From an uncultured Muribaculaceae bacterium (GTDB lineage: Bacteria; Bacteroidota; Bacteroidia; Bacteroidales; Muribaculaceae), in the NCBI GenBank assembly GCA_947179295.1, contig CAMXAZ010000019.1, forward strand, positions 1 to 45,850: a stretch of DNA of 45,850 nt, given 5' to 3'. Made by a program: the position numbers and the translations under genes. The stretch's first letter is position 1. Each line of letters opens with the position of its first letter. Shown here piece by piece: positions 35,158 to 44,416 of this stretch. A model generated the notes under the pieces. It was not told the DNA's origin. It saw only the letters and a program-made list of their open reading frames with translations, and ran no database searches.

Positions 35158-36216
35158 ATGAGAACGTTTAATTATTGTATAGTACTATTATTTATAATAT
35201 TCAGCAGCTGTGCCGGAGGTGAAAAATCAGGAACCGATGGCAGAACTGATTCTGAGCACCAAGCTTTGACAAGACAGGGCGATTTCAAAACGATTCTTAT
35301 AGATTTGAAAGAAAATACTACAATAGACCAAAATTTGGAGCCTATATCTACGGTTGTGTTTGATGAAAACGCAGAGGAAGTAATTGGAATTCCACAAAAC
35401 ATTAAAGTCAAGGGTGACACGATCTATGCTATAGATTCCTATAAAGCTCCAGGTTTTTACGCTTATCTGAGGAATGGAGAGCAATTGTTCGCATATTGTA
35501 AAGTTGGCAACGGGCCTGAGGAATATTTCAACTTGACGGATATCAATGTAGGGGTAAATACGATTTCTGCATTTGACAATACCGAAGGAACAATAATCAC
35601 GATAGACAAAGCCGGCAACTTTGTGAGCAAAGAAAATGTTGGAAGCAACACATTTGGTGCAATTATTGATAATAATGGTGAATATTGGATTGATTTATCA
35701 AATCAGGAAGATGATTCTGCTAAACTATCATGGAGGCAGGCAAAAGGCACGGAATACTCACAAGTGTTACCTGTACCGGAAACATTGAAAGGGATGAAAA
35801 TAATGCCTCTACAACAATTTCATAGGCTTGAGACAGATGAGTTCACATATCTTCCTGCATTTGAAAATAAGATATATACTCTTGAAAAAGGGAATGCTTA
35901 TTTGAGATATATTCTTGATTTTAAGGATTATTGGCATTCAGAGGCAGATTTAGAAAAATATCGTGGTCCATCTTGGGCTTTACGGATGAAAGAATTTCCG
36001 ATTACAAGATTAATCTGTCAAGAAAATGCCAAATGGTTGATAGCCGGTTTTTACTATAATGGTAAGTTGCACATCTATGTTTATGACAAGATAAAAGGTA
36101 AAGGGCATACATATTACGACAATAAAGAACGGTATTATATACCTATGGATATTTATGAAAATGAGCTGTTCATGCTTATGCGAGACGGCAATTTGGAAAT
36201 ATTGAAAATTGATTAG
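35158..36216 (+). CDS. Six-bladed beta-propeller lipoprotein 1
   Basis: Predicted envelope lipoprotein of the Bacteroidota 6-bladed beta-propeller family. A signal segment ends in lipobox FSSC with the acylated cysteine at 18. The body contains repeated short strands with Asp/Gly-rich turns and the family signature GNGPEEY at 117-123, in the context YLRNGEQLFAYCKVGNGPEEYFNLTDINV. The 352-residue length matches its paralogues downstream. First main gene of the operon, 36 bp before the Trx/DUF1573 gene. Ligand unknown; such folds usually bind small molecules or peptides or build protein scaffolds. Sequence is more AT-rich than core genes of the window. Confidence 0.78.
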   Translation: MRTFNYCIVLLFIIFSSCAGGEKSGTDGRTDSEHQALTRQGDFKTILIDLKENTTIDQNLEPISTVVFDENAEEVIGIPQNIKVKGDTIYAIDSYKAPGFYAYLRNGEQLFAYCKVGNGPEEYFNLTDINVGVNTISAFDNTEGTIITIDKAGNFVSKENVGSNTFGAIIDNNGEYWIDLSNQEDDSAKLSWRQAKGTEYSQVLPVPETLKGMKIMPLQQFHRLETDEFTYLPAFENKIYTLEKGNAYLRYILDFKDYWHSEADLEKYRGPSWALRMKEFPITRLICQENAKWLIAGFYYNGKLHIYVYDKIKGKGHTYYDNKERYYIPMDIYENELFMLMRDGNLEILKID

Positions 36217-36252
36217 AATAATTTGGTCGTTCTTACACACATTTGTTAAGCC

Positions 36253-37125
36253 ATGAAGAAGTCAGTCATCCAGATAATATTGATGTTTCTTGCAAGCATT
36301 ACCTTATGGTCTTGTGCATCTGAAACAGATGCTTATGCCAAATTCGTATCGGAATGGCAGGGACGGGAGATAGTGTTTCCTGATGTAATGACAGATGTTA
36401 TTACAGGAGATACAATTGATCTGTCAGATGCAGATTTTACGATTCTCACATATGTTGACAGTACCGGTTGCACCGGTTGCAAGATGAAGTTACCGATTTG
36501 GAAAGAGTTTTTCAGTTCGTTGGACTCGATTGTCGGAGAGAGGGATTTCAATGCAGTAATTGTTGTCAATGCAAAAGACAACCGCGAATTGACCTATCTT
36601 ATCCAACGCGATGATTATCCTTATCAAGTTGTTAATGATGTAAACGACTCTTTGCAGATACTTAATCAGTTTCCTGACGACATTATGCTCCGTACTTTCC
36701 TCTTGGATCGAAACAATCATGTTGTAGCTATTGGCAACCCCGCTTACAATGTAGGTATTGCAGAATTATACCGAGCCATTATTTCAGGAAGAAAGACATT
36801 CAATAAGGGCGGGACTCAGATGATTACTGTCGATGATTCAAAAAAAGAAATCGGAGAAGTCAGATTGGGAGAAGTTTTAACGGTCAATTATGCGCTTAAG
36901 AATGAAAGTATGGACACCGTGTTTGTCAGAGATGTCATTTCATCATGTCATTGTACGGAAGCTATCATTTCAGATAGCGTCATTCCTCCAAATGATACTT
37001 TGCCGATCCAGATTAAATTCCATGAGGATTCTATCTCAGGAGATTTTGTCCGCAATGTCTATGTCTACTATCAAGGATTTGAAAACCCGACAATTTTGGA
37101 AATTTCCGGCATTGTCATAAAATAA
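36253..37125 (+). CDS. Thioredoxin-like/DUF1573 lipoprotein
   Basis: Two-domain envelope lipoprotein. The lipobox LWSC puts an acylated cysteine at 21. Residues about 40-180 look like a thioredoxin-type fold with a C73-TG-C76 pair in YVDSTGCTGCKMKLPIW, a plausible redox or metal-binding CxxC motif. The C-terminal part (about 195-290) is a DUF1573 Ig-like domain with the SSCHCTEA segment that replaces the usual SCGCT motif. It lies between the first propeller gene and the NVEALA peptide gene, 33 bp from the latter. This suggests, as inference, that it acts on the cysteines of that peptide or of a partner. Partner and redox direction are unknown. Confidence 0.78.
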   Translation: MKKSVIQIILMFLASITLWSCASETDAYAKFVSEWQGREIVFPDVMTDVITGDTIDLSDADFTILTYVDSTGCTGCKMKLPIWKEFFSSLDSIVGERDFNAVIVVNAKDNRELTYLIQRDDYPYQVVNDVNDSLQILNQFPDDIMLRTFLLDRNNHVVAIGNPAYNVGIAELYRAIISGRKTFNKGGTQMITVDDSKKEIGEVRLGEVLTVNYALKNESMDTVFVRDVISSCHCTEAIISDSVIPPNDTLPIQIKFHEDSISGDFVRNVYVYYQGFENPTILEISGIVIK

Positions 37126-37158
37126 ACATTTATTAATCATCTAAATCAATTTTTTATC

Positions 37159-37413
37159 ATGAAAAAAGTCGTTTTCGTGTTTCTCATTGCAGTGGTGACT
37201 GTATGTTGTGCCTTGGAAGCTGTCAATGAATCGTCCAAAACTGACTTAAGTTGTCTTACACTTGCAAATGTTGAGGCTCTTTCAAATCAGGAAGATACGT
37301 CAGGCTACAGCAATACGGGGCCAGCAGAAGAAAAAAGATGCTATGGCGGCGGTCATAGGATGGTGTGTCGCTGTATAAACTCTCATCCATGCTCAGGTAC
37401 AGATTGTTATTAA
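37159..37413 (+). CDS. NVEALA-family secreted peptide precursor, cysteine-rich
   Basis: An 84-residue precursor. An N-terminal hydrophobic signal (about 1-18, MKKVVFVFLIAVVTVCC) is followed by a short propeptide region. The family motif appears as LANVEALSNQED (residues 35-46), with Ser in place of the last Ala. The C-terminal 24 residues have five cysteines (C61, C70, C72, C78, C83) and many Gly, Arg and His, ending TDCY. No lanthipeptide, radical-SAM or YcaO enzyme is near. NVEALA proteins are known only as small Bacteroidota exported proteins without clear function. Neighbours are a Trx-like lipoprotein upstream and a run of propeller lipoproteins downstream, so it probably is the product on which the operon acts. 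Confidence 0.82.
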   Translation: MKKVVFVFLIAVVTVCCALEAVNESSKTDLSCLTLANVEALSNQEDTSGYSNTGPAEEKRCYGGGHRMVCRCINSHPCSGTDCY

Positions 37414-37526
37414 CATGTTTGGATGAAGAAGTCGGTATAGTCTTTCGGTTTCAGCTCGCTCAATAATACTTAAGTAATATTATTTGATATGAGTCATTCC
37501 CCCAATTTAATAAATAAACTTCCGAA

Positions 37527-38642
37527 ATGAACCATTTATTCATTAGAATATTATTTACGACATATTTTATCGGATGCGTATTGTCATGCTCAAAGGATAA
37601 TAATGTACGAGACACAGATGTGCCACAGTCCGTTATTAATATCGATATGTGCATGGATTCTTATGACAGTTTATGTCGTGATCATCATGTTTCATTCGTA
37701 ATTTTGAAAGAGGATGATGAAACGATGTTTATAGATATAGATAAAGTGAGGTTTTTCAATGGGAATTACTATATTCTCGACAGAAGTTCGGCTCGGAAAC
37801 TCGTGTCATTTACCTCCGATGGATCACCTATGGGAAGCTACGGGAGACAGGGCAATGGACCTGGAGAATACGTTTTCCCATGGGATATGGATGTAGATTC
37901 AACCGGTGTGTATGTATTGGATACAAATAACCGAAAAGTAATCCGTTATTCCCACGATGGTACATTCATCAGTGAATCAAAGCTCAAGTTTCTCGCAGAT
38001 GCTTTCAAACGCCTTCGGAATGGAAATTTCATATTTAATATCACTCCTGACGGGAAAGCATCACCAAGCCTCTGTATTACTGACCCATCAGGACATATAC
38101 AGACTTCTTTCTGCTATTATGAAGACGGATATGTTGGTGGTTGTACGACAAACAATGTGTTACGTGAAACCTCTGATGGTATATTATATTACAGAAGCCC
38201 GTTAGATACTTTAATAAAAATGGATAAAAACGGCAATATAACCGGCCGATTAATTTTTGATTTCATGGGAAAGGGAATATCTCAGATAGCAAAAAAAGAT
38301 TTTCTGGCATTTCGGCGCAATGAAGAAGACAAATCTTATCTGAGGCTTGTAGACACGCCATTTCCCCTGTCGGGCAGCCTATTGATAGGGCTGGTGGAAG
38401 ATGAGAGCTCGCAGTACACAATTATTTGTGATCCGGTAAATAATATGTGTGGAAGCCGTAAGTTTACAAGCAATTCTTCTGTATATGACATCATCGAGCC
38501 TCTGACATCTGTAGGCGACTCTGTCGTAGTAAGTCTTATGAATGAGGAGCTGGCACATCGTTGTCGTGATTATGCGACTCTTCCGGACTCGATAAAAGAT
38601 TCTCTTAAATCAGGAGCTCAGATATTGGTTTTAAATAAGTAA
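37527..38642 (+). CDS. Six-bladed beta-propeller lipoprotein 2
   Basis: Second paralogue (371 residues). The lipobox VLSC puts an acylated cysteine at 21. The family signature GNGPGEY sits at 109-115, in YGRQGNGPGEYVFPWDMDVD, followed by strand-turn units such as GVYVLDTNNRKVIRYSHDG, a classic blade. It starts 113 bp after the NVEALA gene, the largest gap in the operon, which contains a TACTTAAGTA palindrome (about 37467-37476) but no promoter. It may be a ligand-binding or scaffold protein on the periplasmic or outer face of the envelope. Confidence 0.78.
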   Translation: MNHLFIRILFTTYFIGCVLSCSKDNNVRDTDVPQSVINIDMCMDSYDSLCRDHHVSFVILKEDDETMFIDIDKVRFFNGNYYILDRSSARKLVSFTSDGSPMGSYGRQGNGPGEYVFPWDMDVDSTGVYVLDTNNRKVIRYSHDGTFISESKLKFLADAFKRLRNGNFIFNITPDGKASPSLCITDPSGHIQTSFCYYEDGYVGGCTTNNVLRETSDGILYYRSPLDTLIKMDKNGNITGRLIFDFMGKGISQIAKKDFLAFRRNEEDKSYLRLVDTPFPLSGSLLIGLVEDESSQYTIICDPVNNMCGSRKFTSNSSVYDIIEPLTSVGDSVVVSLMNEELAHRCRDYATLPDSIKDSLKSGAQILVLNK

Positions 38643-38694
38643 CATTAAAGTATAAGTTGAAAGAATAGCAAGTTACATAAATCGATTAAATCTT

Positions 38695-39846
38695 ATGTAT
38701 AGGAGATCTATAATACCCGTAGCCATTTTTACTGCACTTTTATCTTGTTCGCCCAAAGATGCTGAACAGGCAGAATCACTGTTTCCGACTGCCAACGTTA
38801 CTGCCGGTGAAAAAGTAGATGCCTTGTCCGCTATATTCCCGGACTATCGCCTGATACCTCTTGAAACGAATGATTCCTGTCTGATTGACAGTAAGAGAAT
38901 AAAGATACTCAAACGCGACTCCTGCTATTATGTGCAATCGTACAACGATATACTAAAGTTTGACGGAGACGGAAAATTTGTGGAAAAGCTATCGAAAGTC
39001 GGAAATGCCAGAGATGAATATCCGATAATTCTTGACTTTGACATTGCTGATATTAACGGCAGGCCGGAGATAATGATTGCAGCCAACAAGACTATCAAAC
39101 GATATGATGCCGATACTTTTGGCTTTATCGGAGACATAAAAGGAGAAGAATACATAAACCAGCTCCATTATGTCAATGACAGCACTATTCTGACGGTTTC
39201 TCCGGATGATGTTGTGTTTAAAGTGATGACGCTTGGTGGGAAGACCAGAAAATCGTTTATGGAAAAGGATTTGGCCAATGCAGGACAGAAACTGGTGCAG
39301 TTCCGCCGGTTGGGCGATGGAAGGATAGCATATCAGCTTGACGATACCAACAATGCTGTCGTGTATGATGAAAAATCTGATTCATTTTCATATTCAACGC
39401 TCATTCCGGCTCCCGGAAAGGTGCTGACGGTAGATGACAACCGTGAATATTTCGAAAGATACGGTTTCAGGGAGCAGCCAAAGAAGATCTCATCCGAATT
39501 CATTTGTATATCTTCTTTCCAGACAAATGGTGATGCCTATGTGATCACTTGTTTCCATCCGGACGCGGTAAAAACAATGACCGCAGGAAACAAGGATGAA
39601 TCTGTAGCATATGTCTATTCTGACAACGGTATAGGAAATTTGGAAAACGATATTCAGACAAGCGATATGCTTTTTCTGTCGACACTGACATGCTGCGACA
39701 GCGACGATGGTTTCCTCTTCATGATCCCCGGTGAAAGTTTCGCCGATGAATCGATGGCCGATCAGAATCCGGTCCTGTTGGAAGCCGGCAGAATTTGTTA
39801 TCATGATCAGGTTACAAACCGCCCGGCAGGCACAACAGAAAGATAA
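38695..39846 (+). CDS. Six-bladed beta-propeller lipoprotein 3 (divergent)
   Basis: Third paralogue (383 residues), lipobox ALLSC with acylated cysteine at 18. The signature is degenerate: GNARDEY (103-109) instead of GxGPGEY, so the Gly-Pro turn of the conserved loop is lost while Glu-Tyr is kept. Blades such as KTIKRYDADTFGFIGD can still be seen. It is the longest member. The gene follows the second paralogue by 52 bp and leaves only 3 bp to the next, so translation may be coupled. The change in the loop suggests altered ligand binding rather than decay, because the reading frame is intact. Confidence 0.74.
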   Translation: MYRRSIIPVAIFTALLSCSPKDAEQAESLFPTANVTAGEKVDALSAIFPDYRLIPLETNDSCLIDSKRIKILKRDSCYYVQSYNDILKFDGDGKFVEKLSKVGNARDEYPIILDFDIADINGRPEIMIAANKTIKRYDADTFGFIGDIKGEEYINQLHYVNDSTILTVSPDDVVFKVMTLGGKTRKSFMEKDLANAGQKLVQFRRLGDGRIAYQLDDTNNAVVYDEKSDSFSYSTLIPAPGKVLTVDDNREYFERYGFREQPKKISSEFICISSFQTNGDAYVITCFHPDAVKTMTAGNKDESVAYVYSDNGIGNLENDIQTSDMLFLSTLTCCDSDDGFLFMIPGESFADESMADQNPVLLEAGRICYHDQVTNRPAGTTER

Positions 39847-39849
39847 GCC

Positions 39850-40965
39850 ATGAAAGCAATATCAATCCGGACTGTTGTAATGTTTATTTTCATCTTGATT
39901 CTTCAGTCATGTAAGAATCAAGGTGCAGTAGACAACGGTGGTGCTCCAGTGGTCAATCTTGATCCCGGCAATAAGGAATTGTCACATGAAAATGTGATGG
40001 AGATCATTGACTGGGTCGAAATCAAGGCGGATAGCTCGCTGTTCATAGGAAATGCGGCTAAAGTTGAGGCCTTTGGATCTGAATATTATATAATGGATGA
40101 CCGAAATCAGAAGTGTATTCTCAGATATACCTCGGAAGGGAAACTAAAAAATAAGATTGGGCGTTACGGCGATGGTCCGGGAGAGTATTCAACAATCATT
40201 GATTTCTCAATTGATGAAGCTAATAGCCGGATTTTCATTCTCTCAGGAGAATCATCCATTTACATATATTCGACAGACGGAGTTTTTGAACGCAAAGTAA
40301 AGCTTGCTGATGATATTATAAGCAAAGTGTCATGTAATCCGAAAGGATTGATGGCTTCATCCGGCTATTCATCAATAAAAATCAAAACTGACGGATTTCT
40401 GCTTTCTGAATTTGATGACAACTTTAAGACTATCGGTCAGTGGATTCAGTTTACTGAACCTATGCGTCCTCCGTTTGTTCCTTTCGGAGCGGATTGTCTT
40501 GTTACGCATGGAGACCGTACTTACTATTTTGACGACATCAATCTTAATGTTGTTGTCTATGACTGTAATTCCAACAAGCTTGATTCTCTCATGTCATTCA
40601 GTATGAACAACAGAATGCCGAAAGAGATTTTCAACGATAACATGAGATTTATTACAGAACAGACAAAATACAACTGGGTGAAAGATTTTGTGATGACAGA
40701 TTCCAACGTGATAGTCGGATATATCTATGGCGGCAATTATTCAATCACCATAATTGACAGGATGGGTAACATTGTGACCTCCGGCATATACCACGGACCA
40801 TTCCCCCAATGTTATGCAGAAGAAGATGATACAATAATATCTCCTGTTCCTGTTGACATATACCTGAATTATTGGGAAAATCAAAGTGGAATTATAAAGC
40901 CTGCATCTGATATCACGGACGATACAAACCTGCTGATAATGAAATGGAAACTCAGAAAATTATGA
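39850..40965 (+). CDS. Six-bladed beta-propeller lipoprotein 4
   Basis: Fourth paralogue (371 residues), lipobox LQSC with acylated cysteine at 21. The canonical signature GDGPGEY sits at 107-113, followed by STIIDFSIDEANSRIFILSG, a typical blade. Its start is 3 bp after the previous stop and its stop is 18 bp before the next start. The size and order of elements match the other paralogues, so the set arose by tandem duplication followed by strong divergence. The function is not known. Confidence 0.78.
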   Translation: MKAISIRTVVMFIFILILQSCKNQGAVDNGGAPVVNLDPGNKELSHENVMEIIDWVEIKADSSLFIGNAAKVEAFGSEYYIMDDRNQKCILRYTSEGKLKNKIGRYGDGPGEYSTIIDFSIDEANSRIFILSGESSIYIYSTDGVFERKVKLADDIISKVSCNPKGLMASSGYSSIKIKTDGFLLSEFDDNFKTIGQWIQFTEPMRPPFVPFGADCLVTHGDRTYYFDDINLNVVVYDCNSNKLDSLMSFSMNNRMPKEIFNDNMRFITEQTKYNWVKDFVMTDSNVIVGYIYGGNYSITIIDRMGNIVTSGIYHGPFPQCYAEEDDTIISPVPVDIYLNYWENQSGIIKPASDITDDTNLLIMKWKLRKL

Positions 40966-40983
40966 ACAATAAAAAGATTTCAG

Positions 40984-42039
40984 ATGAAAATTACATTACA
41001 ATCATATCTCTTGATAATTTTTCTTGCACTATTGACCTCATGCAGCAGGTCCTTGAGTGAAAAATCCGATGATATTCTCACCATTGACCTGACTCAGGAA
41101 CTGACATCTATAACTCCAATTGTAGTCAGAGAAATCAGTCTGTCAACAGGAGATGATCCTATCGGACATATGTCGAAGTTTGTGCCTGCAAAAGATGGGT
41201 TCTTCATTATGGATGCCTTCAGAAATACCATATGGAAATTCAGTGAAACAGGAGAAAAAATAGGTAAGCTGCATAGTATCGGCAATGGACCGGGGGAATA
41301 TAGCTGTGTGAGTGAGATTGACGTGTATCCTAACGGGGATTTGGCCGTATTTGACTTCAAGACTGGCAAGATTCATAGATATGACGGATTTCTCAATTTT
41401 GTTTCAAGCATAGAAATACCGGGAAGAGCCTGTGGTTTCTCTATTGGTAGCGACACATCTTATTTCGTGAACAAGGCTGGTGACAAGCATGAACTCAATA
41501 TAAATCTTGGGCATTTTAACACTGCTGACGGAGCCATTGAGCCTATTATAAAATCAAAACACAAACATGAGAACCTCGCCTTTGGCTCAGGGAATACACA
41601 TTTTTGGAGATCTGGAAACGATGTAATTTTCTATGACAGATTCACCCCCGATTTCTATTTGATAAAAAATGATTCCGTAAGCCCTTATTTTTCAATTCTA
41701 TCAGATGATATTCCGGATAGTGATGTTGTGAAAGCTCTGGTTAATGCGACAATGGACCATCAATACTCATTTTCAGGTATTGATGCTGCTACGATCATTG
41801 ACGTTCTGTATGCTTTCAAATGCGATGATATACTTTTGTTCGGGCTTCATTCAACTCCATCACGACACATTTGCTATCGGTTCAGTGACAATCAGATGTT
41901 TTCGCTCAATATGAACACACCTCCCTTCTATGGCGCTTTGCAAGGTGCTATCGGTGTGTATCAGGACTGTTTTGTGACCAATAAACAGCCTCTTGATGAC
42001 GGGAATCTATCTATTCTACTTTACAAATTCAATAATTGA
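40984..42039 (+). CDS. Six-bladed beta-propeller lipoprotein 5
   Basis: Fifth paralogue (351 residues), lipobox LTSC with acylated cysteine at 20. The signature GNGPGEY is at 100-106 in KLHSIGNGPGEYSCVSEIDV, followed by a blade GDLAVFDFKTGKIHRYDG. Lacks the extended N-terminal spacer of the first members, with the mature protein beginning SRSLSEKSDD. It lies 18 bp after paralogue 4 and 51 bp before paralogue 6. It has no catalytic motif that I can see. Confidence 0.78.
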   Translation: MKITLQSYLLIIFLALLTSCSRSLSEKSDDILTIDLTQELTSITPIVVREISLSTGDDPIGHMSKFVPAKDGFFIMDAFRNTIWKFSETGEKIGKLHSIGNGPGEYSCVSEIDVYPNGDLAVFDFKTGKIHRYDGFLNFVSSIEIPGRACGFSIGSDTSYFVNKAGDKHELNINLGHFNTADGAIEPIIKSKHKHENLAFGSGNTHFWRSGNDVIFYDRFTPDFYLIKNDSVSPYFSILSDDIPDSDVVKALVNATMDHQYSFSGIDAATIIDVLYAFKCDDILLFGLHSTPSRHICYRFSDNQMFSLNMNTPPFYGALQGAIGVYQDCFVTNKQPLDDGNLSILLYKFNN

Positions 42040-42090
42040 AAATATGGCAGTTTGATTTAAATCGGTCATAGAATCATATAATACTTACAA

Positions 42091-43230
42091 ATGAAGAATA
42101 TATTAAAATTAGTGGCCATTATTTGCTCCATGCTAATAAGCTCTTGTGCCAATACAAATAAAACTGATGCCGAAAAAGGGATTGATGTGATTAGCATAAA
42201 TAAATCCGGCCGATTCACATCCGATACATTGGTGGAATCAGTCACGTATTTGGGGTTGAAACCATTAGATGATTGTGAAATTTCTGGAATTGACAAAATA
42301 GTTCGTGTTGACAGTCTGTATGTAATTGGTGATTTCCGGCGAGGAATTATATGCGCATACGATTCTGAGAGCGGAAATCCAGAATTCATTATAAACAATA
42401 TCGGCCAGGGACCCGGTGAATATTCCGAATTGAGTTGCTTCTGTTGTGATAAATCTCGGATATACGTTGTTGATAACAGACGTCAGCAGATGTTGGCCTA
42501 TGATGCCTTGTCCGGTAAATTTATTGAATCTAAAAGAATGCCTATTATCCCGGATGATGTTGAGTCACTGGATAATGGCGGTTTTCTGTTTGTTACCGTG
42601 CCCCTTGGCTCCAGGCGAAAGTTGCCAAATTCAAATCACAGGGTTCACATATCAGACAAAGACCTGAATATTGTGGACAATTTATTCGAGTATAAAGATG
42701 ATGAGTTTGATCCTATTGGCCAGCGTTATTACTTGACGAAGAATAATAACAAGATTGTGTTCGGATCTCTTATGTTTGACGGTTATACGGTAATGGATGA
42801 TCGTGACCCATCAAAATATCATCAAGTCAAAATTGATTTTAAGAACGGACTGCAAGGGAAAAGTGATATTGATATGCGAGATGTCAAAAACTACGATCAT
42901 CTTACATTGCCTCCATTCATCAGTGGGAACAATGCCATAATATCGTACACTCTTGGCGATGGTTACATAGAGTATGGGCTGTGGAATAAAGATGTAAATG
43001 GAATACTTCCAATGCCATCAGACAATATTTCAAAGGCTATAATGCCTGTTGTTGGTGTTGATGGCGACAAATTTATCGGCTATTATGATTCATATGACAG
43101 ATATAAATCAGCCGTAGATCATGGATTTGCAAAAGCGTCTGAATCGGTGGAAGATATTTTGAAATCTGAAGGTAGTGCACTTGTAATATATAAGATGCGG
43201 CAACAAGTACCCTCTAATACCGAAAATTGA
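42091..43230 (+). CDS. Six-bladed beta-propeller lipoprotein 6
   Basis: Sixth paralogue (379 residues), lipobox ISSC with acylated cysteine at 19. The signature GQGPGEY is at 105-111 and is followed by SELSCFCCDKSRIYVVDN, which has three closely spaced cysteines (C115, C118 and its neighbour) that the other members lack. These could form a disulfide or bind a metal. The blade RIYVVDNRRQQMLAYDALSG is typical. It ends 84 bp before paralogue 7. Confidence 0.76.
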   Translation: MKNILKLVAIICSMLISSCANTNKTDAEKGIDVISINKSGRFTSDTLVESVTYLGLKPLDDCEISGIDKIVRVDSLYVIGDFRRGIICAYDSESGNPEFIINNIGQGPGEYSELSCFCCDKSRIYVVDNRRQQMLAYDALSGKFIESKRMPIIPDDVESLDNGGFLFVTVPLGSRRKLPNSNHRVHISDKDLNIVDNLFEYKDDEFDPIGQRYYLTKNNNKIVFGSLMFDGYTVMDDRDPSKYHQVKIDFKNGLQGKSDIDMRDVKNYDHLTLPPFISGNNAIISYTLGDGYIEYGLWNKDVNGILPMPSDNISKAIMPVVGVDGDKFIGYYDSYDRYKSAVDHGFAKASESVEDILKSEGSALVIYKMRQQVPSNTEN

Positions 43231-43314
43231 TTGAGCAGCCACCTCTACGCACCGATATTTATCAGGATGTCGCCAACTGAAATTCTATTTTAATTCAAAT
43301 ACGTGTTATTCGAC

Positions 43315-44388
43315 ATGAAGATCTCTTTTAATATTGTAATTCTGACTATTTGTTTTGTACTATCTGGATGTACACCTGAAGATCAGGCAACAACGATTTC
43401 ATTCGACAACCGGATCTCATTTTCTGAGTTCCCTGCCGTTGTAAGTCTCGATTCAGGTACTATTATCGATACAAAAACTATTGGAAATCTACAATTCCGC
43501 GTAATTGATTCTCTAATGGTCATAGCAACGGCTGAAAGAGAAAATTCATGGAAAGTCAGAAGTATTCCGGGAGATTCCACTTTGTTAGAGTTTATATCTA
43601 TAGGCAGTGGACCGGATGAATTCGTCTCCTCTCCTCTGATATCTCAGGCTTCTTTTTTTAATGGTGATGGAAATATATACATACTTCTACCTGATAATTA
43701 TCGGCAGCAACTTCGAAAAATTGATCTTTCAAAGTCAATTGATTCAGGACAAATGGAATCAGATGTAGAAAATAATCCTCGTATTAATAATTTTTCTGTT
43801 TATAGTAACTTCTCAGACACCAATACCCGAATATTTGTTTCGGTTAATCCATCCGAAGGGTCTATAGAACGAACAATCTTAAAAGACGGGTCGGAACTGT
43901 CTTTAAACAGCATACAGCATCTTAATCAATATAAAGTGCCTGCACCTGATAAACTTGGGCTACTTATGCCCAACATTATCTTCAATTGTGATAAGAACCG
44001 TATTGTTGAAGTATTAGAACTATATCCACAATTTAACATATATTCTCTTGATGATAACTTTTCAGTGACAGTCATGCCTGAAGGTAAGATAGATAGTTAT
44101 AAGCGATATATCGACAACGAAACAGCTGAAAATAAAGAGCTGATTTACAATGGAGTAAACGGATATGAGAAATTTTTCGTCATCAATAAGATTAATGGTG
44201 AAAAATCTGAACTATGGTTCTTTAATTGGGACGGTATGCCCTTATTGGACATAAAACTTCCTGAATTGGCTACTTCTTTTGACATAGATTTCCGGAATCA
44301 TACACTATATACATTAAATTTTAAAAACGACATATTTAAAAAATATGATTTAAAGGATATCTTAGAATCATCGGGTGTATCTCAATGA
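43315..44388 (+). CDS. Six-bladed beta-propeller lipoprotein 7 (divergent)
   Basis: Seventh paralogue. The start is the ATG at 43315 (MKISFNIVILTICFVLSGC) rather than the in-frame GTG at 43303, as it gives a clean signal sequence. The product is 357 residues, with lipobox LSGC and the acylated cysteine at 19. The signature is altered to GSGPDEF at 97-103, with Asp and Phe in place of Gly and Tyr. It is the most divergent copy together with paralogue 3 and is the last propeller before the signal peptidase gene (28-bp gap). Confidence 0.72.
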   Translation: MKISFNIVILTICFVLSGCTPEDQATTISFDNRISFSEFPAVVSLDSGTIIDTKTIGNLQFRVIDSLMVIATAERENSWKVRSIPGDSTLLEFISIGSGPDEFVSSPLISQASFFNGDGNIYILLPDNYRQQLRKIDLSKSIDSGQMESDVENNPRINNFSVYSNFSDTNTRIFVSVNPSEGSIERTILKDGSELSLNSIQHLNQYKVPAPDKLGLLMPNIIFNCDKNRIVEVLELYPQFNIYSLDDNFSVTVMPEGKIDSYKRYIDNETAENKELIYNGVNGYEKFFVINKINGEKSELWFFNWDGMPLLDIKLPELATSFDIDFRNHTLYTLNFKNDIFKKYDLKDILESSGVSQ

Positions 44389-44416
44389 TTGAAAGATACA
44401 GAAACACAGATTATAT

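Noticed and set aside
37159-37413. Lanthipeptide or radical-SAM-type RiPP cluster around the NVEALA peptide
   Set aside because: No modifying enzyme (LanM, LanB, YcaO, radical SAM) or peptidase-containing ABC exporter is encoded nearby within the window.
37460-37482. TACTTAAGTA palindrome between the NVEALA and second propeller genes
   Set aside because: Ten bp of AT-rich symmetry in an AT-rich gap is likely by chance, and no U-run or promoter box is attached.
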